Counted from the first letter of the stretch, positions 24,501 through 36,828 are shown. The stretch: DNA of 64,000 nt from Tetradesmus obliquus (GCA_030272155.1 CP126195.1:3393001-3457000), one strand, 5' to 3'. Made by a program: numbers and translations. The notes: generated by a model from the sequence alone, not told the origin.

Positions 24501-25866
24501 GTGAGGGGGCTGTAGTGTGGTTGAGGCAGGCAGTAGAAGGAGTACCTGCAGCTGCAGGAGAAGTACAGCATGAAGGACCAGTTCAAAGAGGTATGGCTCG
24601 AGTGCGGCTCTGGTGTGAAGTGTGAGGCGGTGTGGGGAGTGTGCAGGCAGTCAGTGACAGACTACTCCTGCATGTGAATCTGCAGCAGCTGGACACATCC
24701 GTGTCTTGACCATGTTCTCACAGTGTGGCGTAGCGCCACTCCTCTACTCCTCCACTCCTCCACTGCTGCCAACAAACTCCTGGCGCAGTTGTCTCAAGCG
24801 CTGCTGCGCGGTTGTCACTGAACACATGTAGCAGGCTGTCACTGATCCTGCCGCTGGCTTCGCCTGCTGTCAACTCATCTGCAGGTGCGCGCGCAGCAGC
24901 TGCGCGAGTGCTACCGCGAGGCGGCTCGCAAGATCAAGCCCAACACCTCCACCTACGAGGCAGACATGCAGCGCGCCCGCGACATGTTCCCGGCAGAGGC
25001 GCTGGCAGACGGCGGCGACAGTGTGCAGGTGCCCTTCAATGCCGACGGCCTCAAGCTGGCGCTGCTCAACGCTGAGAGGTGGGGTTTGGAATGCCTGGCT
25101 TGTGCAAGGCCCGTTGTTATGTCGTGTTTGTGTTGAACGTTGTGTTGGACGACGCCGATGTGTGCACCGATGTGTGATTGTCATGACAGCTGGAGCCTTG
25201 CCCGCTGTGCTGTGGCAGAGGAGCTGAAGTGCGTGCACAAGGTTGCAGTCTCTGTTTGTGCTGTGCGTACACTCATCATGCGCTGCGCCGCTACTGCTGC
25301 TGCTGCTGCTGCTGCTACCGCAGGTATGCTGAGCGCAACGTGCAGCGCCAGCTCAACTCGCGCCGCGTGCAGCTGCCCGAGTCATGGGAGGCGGACTTTG
25401 CCAAGCTGCCCAAGACACAGCCCGCACAGGGAGGCGAGGTGAGGCACTGCAGCTGCAATTATCGGATAAGTCGCCTGTTGTGCCGTTCGACTCATGGGAG
25501 CAACGACTTGCTGGTCTATGTTCAAGTCATGGGAAGCAGAGTCTTTCAAGCCTCTTGGCTTGGTTCAGCCCCTGTGTGACTAGTGCATTGCCTCGTCATT
25601 CGTGGATTGGTGTCAGGCAGGCAGCAGAGAATAGCAGCTTGGCCATTGCTCATGTTTTGTGAAATTCGGCACTCCGAATGAAGTGTTCTTTTGTTTTCGG
25701 TGCTTGCTGTGCGCACATATTCCTGGCCCGTGCCGACGCTGCTCTCTGCCTGCTGCTGCTGCTGCAGGTTGACTACAAGGCGCTGGTGTCTGCTGTGGAG
25801 AAGATGTCTGCGGAGCAGTTTGAGCAGCTGGACCTGGACCAGCTGGTGACGCAGTACAGCCGGTGA
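21595..25866 (+). CDS. ClpR: non-catalytic plastid Clp protease core subunit with long C-terminal extension
   Basis: Exons 21595-21822, 21915-22037, 22557-22616, 22947-23043, 23505-23686, 24294-24470, 24885-25078, 25324-25438 and 25768-25866 total 1275 nt (424 residues) in consistent phase. The first 55 or so residues are rich in S, R, A and Q, typical of a chloroplast transit peptide. The ClpP fold begins at FDQRIVYLGMPLVPAVTELM. Where ClpP has the catalytic Ser in GxAASMG, this protein has GLAVGWSAV. Where ClpP has His in the HQP motif it has MLQQP. Both catalytic residues are therefore lost, which defines ClpR. It would be a structural subunit of the stromal Clp proteolytic core. ClpR1, R3 and R4 cannot be separated by eye. 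After about residue 255 a charged, probably helical extension of some 170 residues follows. TGTAA at 26281 is a possible poly(A) signal. Confidence 0.9.
23764..23820 (+). repeat. Intronic copy of ClpR exon 5 end
   Basis: Copy of the last 19 codons or so of exon 23505-23686 (DKLDADMQRPLYMRPQ) with its GTGCG donor context, placed in the following intron. Confidence 0.9.
24024..24240 (+). repeat. Two intronic copies of ClpR exon 6 start
   Basis: 24024-24112 reads DALEYGLIDEAIAPDAAKAE and runs into an in-frame TGA. 24162-24240 reads DALEPGLDEVVAPDAFTAEK. Both keep a TGCAG acceptor and precede the real exon 24294-24470 (DALEYGLIDEVIAPDAAKAE). Confidence 0.9.
24532..24591 (+). repeat. Intronic copy of ClpR exon 6 end
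   Basis: Reads EYLQLQEKYSMKDQFKEV against EYLELQEKYSMKDQFKK, and even keeps a GTATGG donor. It lies in the following intron. Confidence 0.9.
25487..25552 (+). repeat. Two decayed copies of a ClpR exon 8 segment
   Basis: The DNA motif GAGTCATGGGAGGCGGACTT of exon 25324-25438 recurs, degraded, at about 25489 (GACTCATGGGAGCAACGACTT) and 25526 (AAGTCATGGGAAGCAGAGTC). Confidence 0.7.
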
Positions 25867-27000
25867 CACCGCTGGCTCAGCAAATGCTTTTCCCAGTTGC
25901 AGTGGTGCCGTCAGCCTGGATTGGCGAGGTGCTGGAGTGCAGCTGCTGCTGCTGCTGCTGCTGTTATGGACTGGTAGCTAGCAAGGGAGCCTGGCTGGTG
26001 ATGCTGCTGCGCCATCAGCAGCAGATGCAGCTGTACAGCTTGGTGTAGCTCGCTGCTGGCTGCACACCATATTTCTACTGTTTTTATTGTAGCCAGCTAA
26101 CTAGCCAGCTGATAGCTGGCCAAGGTTGGATGTTATCTCCTTATAGGGCTTGCTACCAACCCGTGAGGCGTGCTGCTGTTGTTGGCTGGCCCAAGCTGGA
26201 GTCGTTCGTTGCTCTGCCTGCCAAACAGGCTGCAGCTGCGTCTTCCTGTTGCGGCACCAGAGCTGCAGAGGTCTTCATGATGTAACTGGCTGCCAAGATC
26301 CGATGTGGCTGGATGTACACGCAATTTGTGTCAACTCCAAAAAAGTTATGCTGTGTGTATGTGAGCATGGCCGACAGCGGGCACTGGCAGGCACAGTGAG
26401 TGTACATGCGGAAGTGGCGAGAACTGCCTTGGTGTGCATATGCCCAGCCATGCGCGGGTAGTGAGGCTTCCTTTGACTGCACCTGCTGCATAGCCGCTTT
26501 CTACACCGCAGCTGCACTCGTTTGCCCCTAATAGCTGGTAGGCTGCAGTCAACAGCTGGTCAACAGCCAGCCCATGCCGTGCCAGCGTGATCAATCAAAG
26601 TGCTTCATGTATGGTCAATAGGAGCAGTCAAAAACTGCACACGCGGCAGGTGATGCGCCCTAAACACCGTATGACAGCACACAGGCGGACTTCTCCAGCT
26701 TAACAATGCCAGTGACAGTCACCACCCCATCAAGTGTGCCACGGACTGCGACTTCATGATTGTTTGTGTTTTGCACGCAAGTTCTATACTTGACACGTGT
26801 TGTTGAAAGCTGTGACTTCTGCATGCTGCAAGCCAGCTGGCCCTGTCCATGCTGAACTAGCACACCATGGGCCAGGCGCATCATCCGAACGCGCCTTGGT
26901 ATATAAATGCGATATGCACGTGGGCGTGAGTACACCCGTGGCAGGATTACCCTAGTGGCAGCTAGCATTCCGTTCTGGTGTGCTTGAGTGCCTGAACTAG
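25867..27000. other. Intergenic: ClpR 3' flank and LCB2 promoter side
   Basis: No recognisable coding segment. It holds a CTG run near 25943-25963, TGTAA at 26281 as a possible ClpR poly(A) signal, and the TATA-like site at 26900. Confidence 0.45.
26900..26907 (+). promoter_or_regulatory. TATA-like box upstream of LCB2
   Basis: TATATAAA lies about 110 bp before the first recognised LCB2 exon. It could be the core promoter. A possible ATG at 26907 overlaps its end, so the two readings compete. Confidence 0.35.
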
Positions 27001-27013
27001 TCTCTGCGTGCAG

Positions 27014-30000
27014 GCTGTCCATCGTCATATTTTGTGGCAGAATAAGGGATCTGTTTTGGAGGCGGCCGCAGACGAGGAAGGTGAGCAGAGTGATGCAGTT
27101 GTTGAGGCCCGCCCTGCAAGTTGCTGCAGCAGAAACACACCTGAGCTGGCTTGCCAGAGTCAACCAGGCACTTGTGTTGCTGCCTGATCATCAACCACTT
27201 TCATAAATGCTTGATGTCTTGCGTTCACACCCCGCAGGGCTATGCAGACCTATCAGACCAGCGAGAGGACTTCTACAACAGGCGCATGTACAGAAGAATA
27301 CACGTGCGTGGCATGCTCGGCGCAGCATGCCTTGTCCAGCATGCCTTGCCCAGCACCTGGCGACACATGGGAGCAGCTGTCACGCAGCTCTTGAGCAGTG
27401 TCAGCACAGCGTAGCTGCTGTTCATCATCAGCAGCAGGCAGCTGCCAGTGCTGCTCAGCATTCAGAGGTGGCGTGCCATAGCTCATGCAGCGCCATCTTG
27501 GTTTGTTCATCAATTGTCAGCCTACACGCTGTCGCTGCTGCACGCCTGTGCCCGCAAGGACTGGAATTGACATTGTCACCCTTCTTATTTCCTATCATGC
27601 TTGCAGGATTGTTACAACAGGCCGATATCCAGCGCTCCCGGCGCCTGGATTGATGTCATGGAGCGAGTAGACATAGACGGCAAGGCGTGAGTGACAGCTG
27701 CGCAGCACCCTTTATGCCGGCAGCTGCAAACTGCCAGCAGATGCCAGTCCTCCGCATATCTAAACTTGCGCCAGCAGGAGAAGACCGAGCATGTGCAGGC
27801 CAGCTGCAGCAGTGGCTGTCAACCGCCAGAATGCTTTCTGTGTGCTTTGCAGCAACTGAGGATTTGTTTCAGCATGCAGTGCTTTGCAAGGCGGCATTGC
27901 GCCTCCCAGCGTTGACTACTCCGTGCCATTCGTTGTCGCAACCGCTGAGCTGCCGCGCAAAACTGCGCTGATAAGTGACCTCTTCTTTGCTTGCTTCCTG
28001 CTGCCTTCTGTACACGTGCTTGTCACATGCATCTTCAGCATGAGCACACAGCCGGACCTGGTGGGTGGCACGCGGCGCTGCCTCAACCTGGGCTCATACA
28101 ACTACCTGGGCTTTGCAGCAGCTGACGAGTACTGCACGCCATGCGTGCTGGACTCGCTGGCAGACTGGGGCGTGTCCACATGCAGCTCACGCACAGAAGC
28201 AGGTGAGGCGGGTTGGCTGGTTGGCTTTGGCTGCCTGGGGGCTTGACGTTGCTGGTTGTGGATGTTGGTCAGGTTGCTGCTCTCCAAGAGCTTGCGGCTG
28301 CAGTTCAGAAAAGGCTGAATTGTCGTGTATGGAGCAGGGGCTTGTTGCTGGAGATAACGGAGCGCTTGCAGGACAGCACTGCAATGGTGGAGAATTGCAT
28401 GCAGCTTGGTGCCAGCAGTTGCGTGCAGTTGTGTGGTGGCTGACGCTGCCTCTGTGCTTCGGCATGCTGCTGCTGCTGCTGCTGTCCTGCAGGCACCAGT
28501 GCTATCCACAGGGAGCTGGAGCAGCTGGTAGCGGAGTACATAGGCCAGGAGGATGCCATCACTTTCGGCATGGGCTTTGCCACCAATGCAGCCAGCATCC
28601 CTGCCATTGCGGGGCCTGGCTCGCTGGTGCTGAGCGATGCACTCAACCACACCAGCATTGTGGCGGGTGTGAAGGCCAGCGGTGCCAAGGTGGGTGCCTG
28701 TGGGTGTGCTGCCACGCATGCGGGTGTGCGGGTCTGTGGCTTGATGGCAAGCTTCACGCGCAGCCCAAGCTCAGCCGCAGCGCAAAAGTGCTGTTGAGCC
28801 TGGACAAATGGTGATGCTGCTGGTCTGCCATGCCAATAGCACACAGCGCTAGCATGAAGTAGTATGACGGCAGCCTGCCTGCTTGCAGGCCTGTCGCGCT
28901 GTGCACATTCAATGCGCGGTTGTGCGCCCGCCCCCGCTGTTTGCATCAGCTCCGCCATTGCTGCAATGTCTCATTATGTGTTTGTGTGCATGCGCAGGTC
29001 AAGGTGTTCAGGCACAACGACATGGCGCACCTTGAGAAGCTGCTGCGGTGGCACATCGCTGAGGGGCAGCCGCGCACACACAGGCCCTGGAAGAAGGTGC
29101 GCCAGCCTGCTGACAGGCTGTGAGCGCTGCAGCTGGCTAGTACAATGGCTGTAGACGCAGCAGCAGCAGCAAAAGCAACCTAGCAGCGTGCAGCCACCAG
29201 CAGCAGCAATCCCACCAAGTGACGGCATGCACGTGCTTGAAGCATCGTGTAATGCGGGCAGATGCCAGAACGTGGGCGCAGTTGCGTGTCAGGTCGACAC
29301 ACTGTTGATATGTGTACGATGTGCTGCTGCCGCTGCTGCTACCGCCAGGTGATCATCATGGTGGAGGGCATCTACTCCATGGAGGGCGAGACCACGCTGC
29401 TGCGGGAGCTGGTGGCGCTCAAGCACCGCTACAAGGCCTACCTGTACCTTGATGAGGCGCACAGCATCGGCTGCATGGGCGCCAGCGGCCGCGGGCTGTG
29501 CGAGCACGCAGGGGTGGACCCGCGCGACGTGGACGTGCTCATGGGTGGGTGGCTGCAGCAAGGACGACAGCAGCAACAGTAGCAGTGGTATTGGCAAAGT
29601 CGAGCCTTAGTATGTAAGCCAAGTGCAATGACATGCAACATGGCCAGCTGCGCGTGCAGGCATCACCAATCACCACCGACCGCTGAGGGCTTGTGACATG
29701 TTGCGCTGCGCCACAGCATGCGCTCTCAAAGCACCCTAACCCAATGCTGCTGCTGCCGCTGCCGCTGCTGGTTGCTGTCTTGCAGGCACCTTCACCAAGT
29801 CGTTTGGCTCAGCGGGCGGCTACATCGCGGGCAGCAAGCAGCTCATTGCTTACCTGCGGCGGCACTGCCCCGCGCACCTGTACGCCACCAGCATGGCGCC
29901 CGGCGTGGCGCAGCAGATCATCAGCGCCATCCGGCTGATGCGCGGCGAGGACGGCAGCGACAGGGGCGCGCGCAAGATCCGGCAGCTGAAGGACAACAGC

Positions 30001-30230
30001 AACTACTTCAGGTGGGTGCTTGCTAGTGGTTTTTGGGCATGTGGCGGTGCCTGATGCTTTTCACTGGTGTTTGTGGTTTTCTTGCTTTCTCGCTTGCGCT
30101 AGCGCATCCAGTCACGCTGCTTGTCACGGCGAGCATCGCGCAGGTTTGCTGCTGGCTGCATTGTGCAGGCCTGCGCATCGTTTCCCTGTCATGCGTAACA
30201 TGCTGCTCATTTTCTGTTTGCTCACCGCAC

Positions 30231-30263
<33 letters not shown>

Positions 30264-30776
30264 AGGCGCCGCTTGCAGGACATGGGCCTGCACGTGCTGG
30301 GCGACTGGGACTCGCCCATCATGCCCATCATGGTCTACCACCTCTGCTACATCTCCGGCATCTCGCGCCGCTGCCTGCAGCGCCGCATTGCCATGGTGGT
30401 GGTAGGCTTCCCTGCAACTGCGCTGCTCATGAGCCGCTGCCGTGTGTGCATCTCAGCAAGCCACACAAAGGAGGACCTGGACTATGCACTGGAGGTGATC
30501 TATGACGTGTGCAGCAAGATGGGGCTGCAGTATGCGGCGCGGCAGCTGCCGTGGCCATGGTGCTGGCTGCGGCTGCTGCTGTGGCCACCCGCATTCGGGA
30601 ACTACCGCCCCGGGGACAGCAGCAGCAGCTACGAGAAGGGCAGCAGTAAGAGCAGCAGCAGTGGCAGCAGCTGGGTGTGGGCGTGGTTGGCTGGCGGCAG
30701 CGGTAAGGGGTCCAAGGTGCACAGCGCTGCAGCAGCAGCGGGCAAGGCGCAGCCGCTGGTGACAGCTGCAGCATGA
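27014..30776 (+). CDS. LCB2: Serine palmitoyltransferase subunit LCB2 (5' end not resolved)
   Basis: PLP-dependent alpha-oxoamine synthase family. In the ER, LCB2 with LCB1 condenses serine and palmitoyl-CoA to 3-ketosphinganine, the first step of sphingolipid synthesis. Exons found: 27014-27080, 27238-27303, 27607-27686, 28039-28202, 28493-28689, 28998-29096, 29349-29544, 29786-30011, 30266-30776. Diagnostic segments are [37 protein letters not shown], the PLP lysine in [17 protein letters not shown], and [12 protein letters not shown]. All internal junctions are in phase. The N terminus normally holds a membrane segment, but only its end ([14 protein letters not shown]) is visible, and no certain ATG exon was found. 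One candidate is a 19-nt exon 26907-26925 joined to an acceptor at 27001; confidence in it is low. The last exon adds about 70 residues rich in W, S, K and G beyond the usual end of the family. Confidence 0.93.
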
Positions 30777-31644
30777 GCAGTGACACTAGCAGTAGCAGCA
30801 AGAGCAGGCGAGACGGGGCTGGTGTGGTGCAGCGCAGCTGGACTAGTGCTGTTTGAGCTAGGTAGGGCGTATGTAGGTGCGGGACCGCAGGCCGGCAGCA
30901 TGCGAAGCTCATCATCATGGCATATTGCCTGTTTGTAGCATGTTTGGCGATTGTGACCCCTGCATGCCACAAAGTCATTTTGAGAGGGGATAGTTACATG
31001 TCAATCCTGGCACCATCTTGGATTGGATTTTGTTTCACACATAGCACTGTGCACGGTGTGGCCTCCCTGACGGTGACAGGTGATGCACATTGGATGCAGT
31101 GCGCCTGCTGTGCCTTGGGCAGGCTGTGGGGTGTTGAGGAGCTGTGAAATAGGATCCCTCCACTGGTGATGAAGGGATCTTCGGAGCTGGCAGATGCGAT
31201 TCAGTGGCTAAGAGACGGACGGCTGCTGTTTGTGTAGTCAGGATGAAGAATGGCTTGCCATAGCGCAGCTTGTCAGTAAACTAGAGTGCGGGTGACAACT
31301 GGCCAGTTACAGATGTGGATTGTTGCATTCAGTGGTCGCCTGGTCATCAGCGATGAGCCTGTTATCGGCTCAGAGACGACAGTCTTCCCATCTTGTAGCC
31401 TTTGCTCGTCACAATGCACAGGGTGAGGGATAAGGGATACTTGCCCTGATGCAGTGCCACCAACGTGCGTTTTGTTCCAGCGTCCCCACGTCACTGGCTC
31501 GCATCGACTCAGCAACTGCTGCAGTTGTATGCGGCAAACATCAAACAGACTCTCTGGTGACAGTATTTGCAAGTTCATCACCACCGAGTCTTTAGGCCGC
31601 AGCTCACACTGTGCAGCAGGCTGATTATATGATCAGTCATGCAT

Positions 31645-31682
31645 GGCTGGCTGCAACCCACAACTGTGGGTTGCAGCCAGCC
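31645..31682. repeat. Perfect 18-bp inverted repeat with 2-nt spacer
   Basis: Left arm GGCTGGCTGCAACCCACA, spacer AC, right arm its exact reverse complement. The transcript would form a very stable hairpin 71 bp past the pseudogene stop. Confidence 0.95.
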
Positions 31683-31691
31683 TTGATCAGC

Positions 31692-31711
31692 CTCAGTGTT
31701 GCAACACTGAG
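31692..31711. repeat. 20-bp perfect palindrome
   Basis: CTCAGTGTTGCAACACTGAG reads the same on both strands. It is followed at 31712-31770 by two direct copies of a 28-bp unit that contains CAGGCTGTTAAGCACACAAC. Confidence 0.95.
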
Positions 31712-31752
31712 CTTGTCCAGGCTGTTAAGCACACAACAGCTTGCCCAGGCTG

Positions 31753-34700
31753 TTAAGCACACAACCCCTGCATGGCAGCAGGCTCAGCAACACCTTCAAA
31801 CATTCCACCACTAATGGCAAGCATGCCATAACCGTTGTCTCCCCAGCACATCACTTGCTGTGATGCAGTGACTGCACAGGCAGCGGCTGAACCTCCGTAC
31901 AATGCTGTGACATCGCTGAGCCCCTTGACACGTAACGGCGTGCTGGTGCCAGTAGTTGCATTAAACACCCCGTCAGTCCCCGATGTGGCGTTCACGTACC
32001 CTTGTCCCAACTGCCCGGAGTTGTTAAAGCCCCAGCAGTACACGTCCCCACCCAGTGCAGCCGTGCCCTTGACAAGAACACATGCATGGTTAGACCCTGC
32101 CACCACATCAACAACAGTGCCAGGCGGCAGCCCCACAACCCTGCGTGGTGTGTTGCGGATGTTAGTACTTGTTATGACATCAGAGACGGCAGATGGTATC
32201 AAGTTCCAGCACCAAACGGCATCTTCAGCCAAACCACTCCCTGGCACAATGGCACATCCATAGAATCCCCCCGCAGCAATCCGCCCAACGTTTTGCAGGC
32301 CCTCAACCAGCTCAGCAGTGACATACTCCCTGAAGTATGTTGATGGTTCCCAGCAGACGACTGTAAAGTTTTTTTTTTCAAAACAGCACACGCGGCACTT
32401 GTGCCAACAGCCAAGGCCCTTGCCCCAGTTGTGCCGGGTATTGTTGTAGCAACAGCGTAAACGTCTAACACGTCACCCAAAGTTGGATGCTGGCGAAAAT
32501 CCCCCCAACATTGTACCAAGCTATCTGGGTCAGCATAGACCACACAGCTGATATCCCCGCCAACAGCCAACTGTACGATGCGGGACGGCTGCAAGCCTTG
32601 CACAGTCACAGGCACCATGGAGGTGCTGAGCTCACCATCACCGAGCTCGCCGTCCTTGCCGTCACCCACACACAAGACTCTGTTACCGCCTTCAGACGCG
32701 GCTGTCAGGACACAAGCATGTGACCAACCATTGCCAACACTGGTGATGTCAAGGCCAGCTAGGGCAGATGCAGCGACGAGGTCCATGGAGTCTTCGGTCA
32801 AGCCATTCCATAATTGTCCGTTTCTGTTGTATCCTGCGCACTCCAAGCTGCCATCGAAGAGCATTACACAAAGGTGGTAGTTACCCATGGCAATGCCACG
32901 TACGCACCGCTTGCAGGCAGGGTCACTGGCACGTGACAAACTGCAGCTGCTGGCATCATCACCTGCAGAGCAGATACAATAATTGGCCAGTTGTGATGGT
33001 GACCCAAAATACACCGATCCCATTGGCGATGGCGACAAGGATTAGTGCATGCCAAGCACACTGACTAAGTGTGTAACCATACACTGCAGCTCACATAAAT
33101 GACTCTAGCACACATCGCGGCATGTTTGAGGGAGCTGCCAGGATTGTGATTCCTGTGACATCTGCTTGAAGCACAGCAGTGTGGCTGCTGTTGATAGCAG
33201 CGACGCTCTCTGCTTTCAGGGCAACTGCTCCCTGCAAGGATTGACGCAAGCATTCCTTCAATCACACTGTGGTCCACATCGCAACATGCAGCAATGTGTC
33301 TGGGTTGCACAAAGTGTGTGCTCTCAGCACAGGTGTATATATTCAACATTGACATCTGGAAACCTGCCTCAAGTGTTCTGTTGTTGGTTCAGGGCATTCT
33401 GCAGTGGGTAGCCACAGTGCTTGATGCAGCGGCACTTACTTGGGGATGGTGATGGTGAGGGGCTTGCAAAGGGTTGTGGTGGTAACGGAGAGGGTAGCAC
33501 AGTAGGTGATGGGCTGGGGGGCGCAGGCGGCGCAATGACGTTCCGCAGCAACTGCACTGTCCTGCCGCAGAGCCTGAAGGGCCCGCTGCTGGCTGCTGAC
33601 AGCTGCAGGCTGCGCACGGAGCCCAGGTTGGATGCCACCACATCTGCCAGAATCTCAGCCTTGCGTGGCCGAGCTGCCAGGCTCAGCGTTGATGACAAGA
33701 TGCTCAGGTCGCGCACAAGCTGCAGCAGCCGCTGCAGCTGCTTGGGCGTGTACAAGATGCATCTTGCTGCGGGATCGTAAGTCAGGTCTGGTTTGAGCCT
33801 CTGCCTGATGTCTTCCACCCGCTATGTCATGCTGGCCTTGATGAACTGCAGGGCGAAGTGTAGTCTGGCTGCATGACGTAAGCGGATCCGTATGCCACCC
33901 TGAAAGAGCCATCAAGTCCCCACTTCGGACCCCAGCTGCAGGGCGCCAAGGCAAAGTGCAAAGGCAAGGCAGCGCATGTGCCCACAACATGTTCAGAGTT
34001 TGTTGCACCCTTTCCTGTAAGCCTCTCGACGGTAATTTGCTGTGGTGCTCCCTATTTTGCTAAATGTGCTGCTGCTGCTTCTGAGTGTAAATCAACGGAA
34101 CGTCATGCAAAGAGGGCTGAGGTGAAGTTGACAGGTGTTGTGCCTGCTATGCCAAGTGCCACACTGCAGCCACTGCTGTATGCATGTACTTTGTGAGGCG
34201 CGGACCAAGCAGCATGTGAGGCGCTGGTGGCCACCACTGGTGGCTGTGGTGCCTAGACCACTGGTCATGGTTGCAGAAGCTCACCTGTTCTTGCAGATCC
34301 AGTAGCCATCACCAAGTGTGCTTGGGCTGTCCCACCAGCCGCAGCAGAAGACCGCGTGCATCACAACATCTTCGAGGACCTTACTAACGTCCTCATTTGT
34401 GGTGAATATGCTGTTTGCTGCTGTCTTGTATGCCACAAACTGGGAAAATGTTGTTTGTGACATTGCCATGGATGCCAGCACGCCACCTGTGAGCATGATC
34501 TGCTCCTTCACTCGCGTCATGGTTGTCAGTGCGCTGCCAGCATCAGCTACGGATAACATACCACCTGCAGGCACCGCACAGCCTCGCCTGCATCAGTTAA
34601 AGTGTGGCTGCAGCGTGTTGTACAAAGTGAGTGCGTGAGTGACTGCCCAGGTTGCCCTGCAGCACCTGGTTGAGTCAAGGCTGAAGACGGTGTGTGTCGC

Positions 34701-36360
34701 CAAGGGGCGGCGCCTCTGGGCTCTGCACCCTCTACGCACCCGCTGGCACTCTAGGGCACAAGTGGGACGTGCGTGCTGCTGTTGCTGCGTGCAGCTTCAC
34801 TCAACACATGTGCGCCTGCGCATGCCTTGCTCTGGCCTACACGCACTGATTGACAGACGCAGCGGCAGGTAATCATCAGTACTGTATGAGTGTATGTGTT
34901 TGCTGGTGTCTGCTCTTACAGCTGGCGCCGGACAAGCCCACGGCAACCAAACATTGCATAAAATATAATATAATTGTATATAATATAAATATATGTAATA
35001 TAAATACATAATATAAATATAAATTAAATATAATATACATTTAAGTGTATATAGCATAAAATGAAAAATCAGCAGTTGCTTCATTCATGTGGTGCCCCGC
35101 ACTTTGCATGTTGGTCACCGTCAGCAATTGCGCAGCAGACTGCTGAGTGCAGCACGGCACCACGCAAAAAGCATGCTGCGACGCAAACCGCGGCGTATGC
35201 TTGCAACAACTGCAGTTCAGTGCAGTGAGACTTCATGCCAGCTGCCTGCCGCACACGCCGCCGCCCCACCTTCTGGCAGTTGTGAGCTGCACTGCCCAGC
35301 GCTCAGCTGGACGCATTCTTCATAGGACGAAGACTGAGCAGTGTAGCGAAAGCAGCCACGTGATGCCCAATTTTCGATTTGGCCTTGACCCACAAACTTG
35401 ACTACGTCCTCATATGAAGCGCCCGAGGTGCAGGAAATGCGTGGCCACAGCCTGCAGGGCCAATGGGCAGCAGGCCGATGCGTGCATGGTCCAATGGCAG
35501 TTGAAGGATCTGCTGCCAAGCAGCGGAGCGTCTGCAATTGGTGGTTACATGCTGCCAGCATCACGTGCAGTTCTGTGCAACGACAGCCACTGTTTCATAA
35601 ACACTGTATACATGATGAGCAGCAGGCTGGCTGTACCAACAGGCAAGGGTGCCCTGCCATGACAGAATGACACCACCACTTCAAGATCAAATGTTGTGGC
35701 TGTTACATAATGTTAACAGTGGCACTGCCAGGAGCAGTGCACTGCTCAGGGGCAGTTGTGTGCTGCTAGCAGGTAGTGCACACTCACATGCAGAAGCTCA
35801 GCGCTTGTTCTGACAAGCTGAGTTTGTCCCAGTTTTGCTGCTTGTACACGTTGACGGCAGCTTCAGCAGCAGCAGTGACGGCAAAGCCCACGCATGAAGA
35901 GCATGCACCTTGGTTCTGCACACAAGCACAAAGTACAGTTCAAGCGTGGGGACCACACGGCAGGACTGCGCCGCCTGGCTGGTGCAGTGCCAGAAAGTCC
36001 TTCACATGTGATATGCAGTGCAGTGACACTACATACTGAATCTGCAGCACACTATGCACAGAGCGGTGTTGGCCAATGCGTGTGTCTGCCGCCTTAAACA
36101 ACAGCAGTACCTGAGCAGGGCTGATAAACGCTCGGCGGCCAGGCGTGTTTGATGTACTGTTGGATGAGTACTTTGCAGGCGTCAGCGCCAACAGCAACAC
36201 TTCCTCGCAACCAGGAGCTGCAACATTGTCTGTTTTGCAGGCTACCTGCGCCAGCTTTGTGATGCTGACCCCAGCACCAAGGTTTGCCACGTCACGTGCC
36301 CTGTCCCTGCTGACCCTGTAGTTGCGCCGCGTTGCGTTGGGTGCTGACTTCAAGCCTTTT
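31753..36360 (-). pseudogene. Decayed papain-like protease / Pro-rich / RCC1-repeat fusion
   Basis: Same architecture and exon order as the + strand gene at 50492-55153, in opposite orientation. Recognisable exons: about 36360-36111, 35915-35788, 35451-35270, 34564-34285, 33935-33440, 32962-31753. It keeps the papain active-site region (NQGACSSCVGFA), a His region (MHAVFCCGWWD) and the Asn region (KNSWGPKWG). These are followed by a short Pro/Ser linker and RCC1-type repeats (VYCWGFNNSGQLGQG). Lesions seen against the other copy: a one-base deletion near 33860, an in-frame TAG at 33822-33824 (Gln in the other copy), and a frame change in a ten-T run at 32369-32378. A TGA also precedes the first conserved exon at about 36372, unless an intron lies there. 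Several independent breaks make a pseudogene more likely than base errors alone. An AT-rich patch sits in its third intron. Confidence 0.78.
34964..35058. repeat. AT-rich low-complexity tract
   Basis: About 95 bp made almost only of A and T (repeats of TAATATAAATATA type), in strong contrast to the GC-rich surroundings. It lies in the third intron of the protease-RCC1 pseudogene. Confidence 0.9.
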
Positions 36361-36828
36361 GGTGCGTATGTGAGGCCCGTTCACACCTTGGTACGACTGC
36401 AGGTGATTGCACGGATGCAGAGAGTATGGTGTTGTGTGGGGTGTCTATGACTGTGCTGCAAGCGCTGCATGTGATGGTTCAGTACACGCCATTGTAACAG
36501 CGGGCATACGCAGCACCAAGGTGCATTGGCCAAAGGTGTGGCTCATCCCTGAAACATGCAGGATATCCCTGTAGTTTTTATACAACCTACAACAATCTGC
36601 AGAAACTCACTCAAAGCCCTGCAAGCTCCTCTGCGGCACGCCTGCAGCACATCTATGCAGGTTGTCAGTGCTCTTCATGCCCCTCTCACATGCACAGTTG
36701 TTAAGTTCAAAATTTTGCTTCACAACTATTTAATGTGGAGTTTGTGGGGCTGCGAGGACTGTCAGGAGCGGCACACTGGCATCAGCACAAGGACGGTGTC
36801 CAAGTCCCACACATCTGTCGTCACCGAC

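Larger units (their letters stand above)
30777..31752. other. Convergent intergenic region with strong inverted repeats
   Basis: Lies between the stops of LCB2 (+) and the protease-RCC1 pseudogene (-). No coding segment seen. Inverted and direct repeats crowd 31645-31770. Confidence 0.5.

Noticed and set aside
26988..27206. LCB2 start at 26988
   Set aside because: The codon there is GTG, directly after an in-frame TGA. In a nuclear gene this is not a start; an upstream exon is required.
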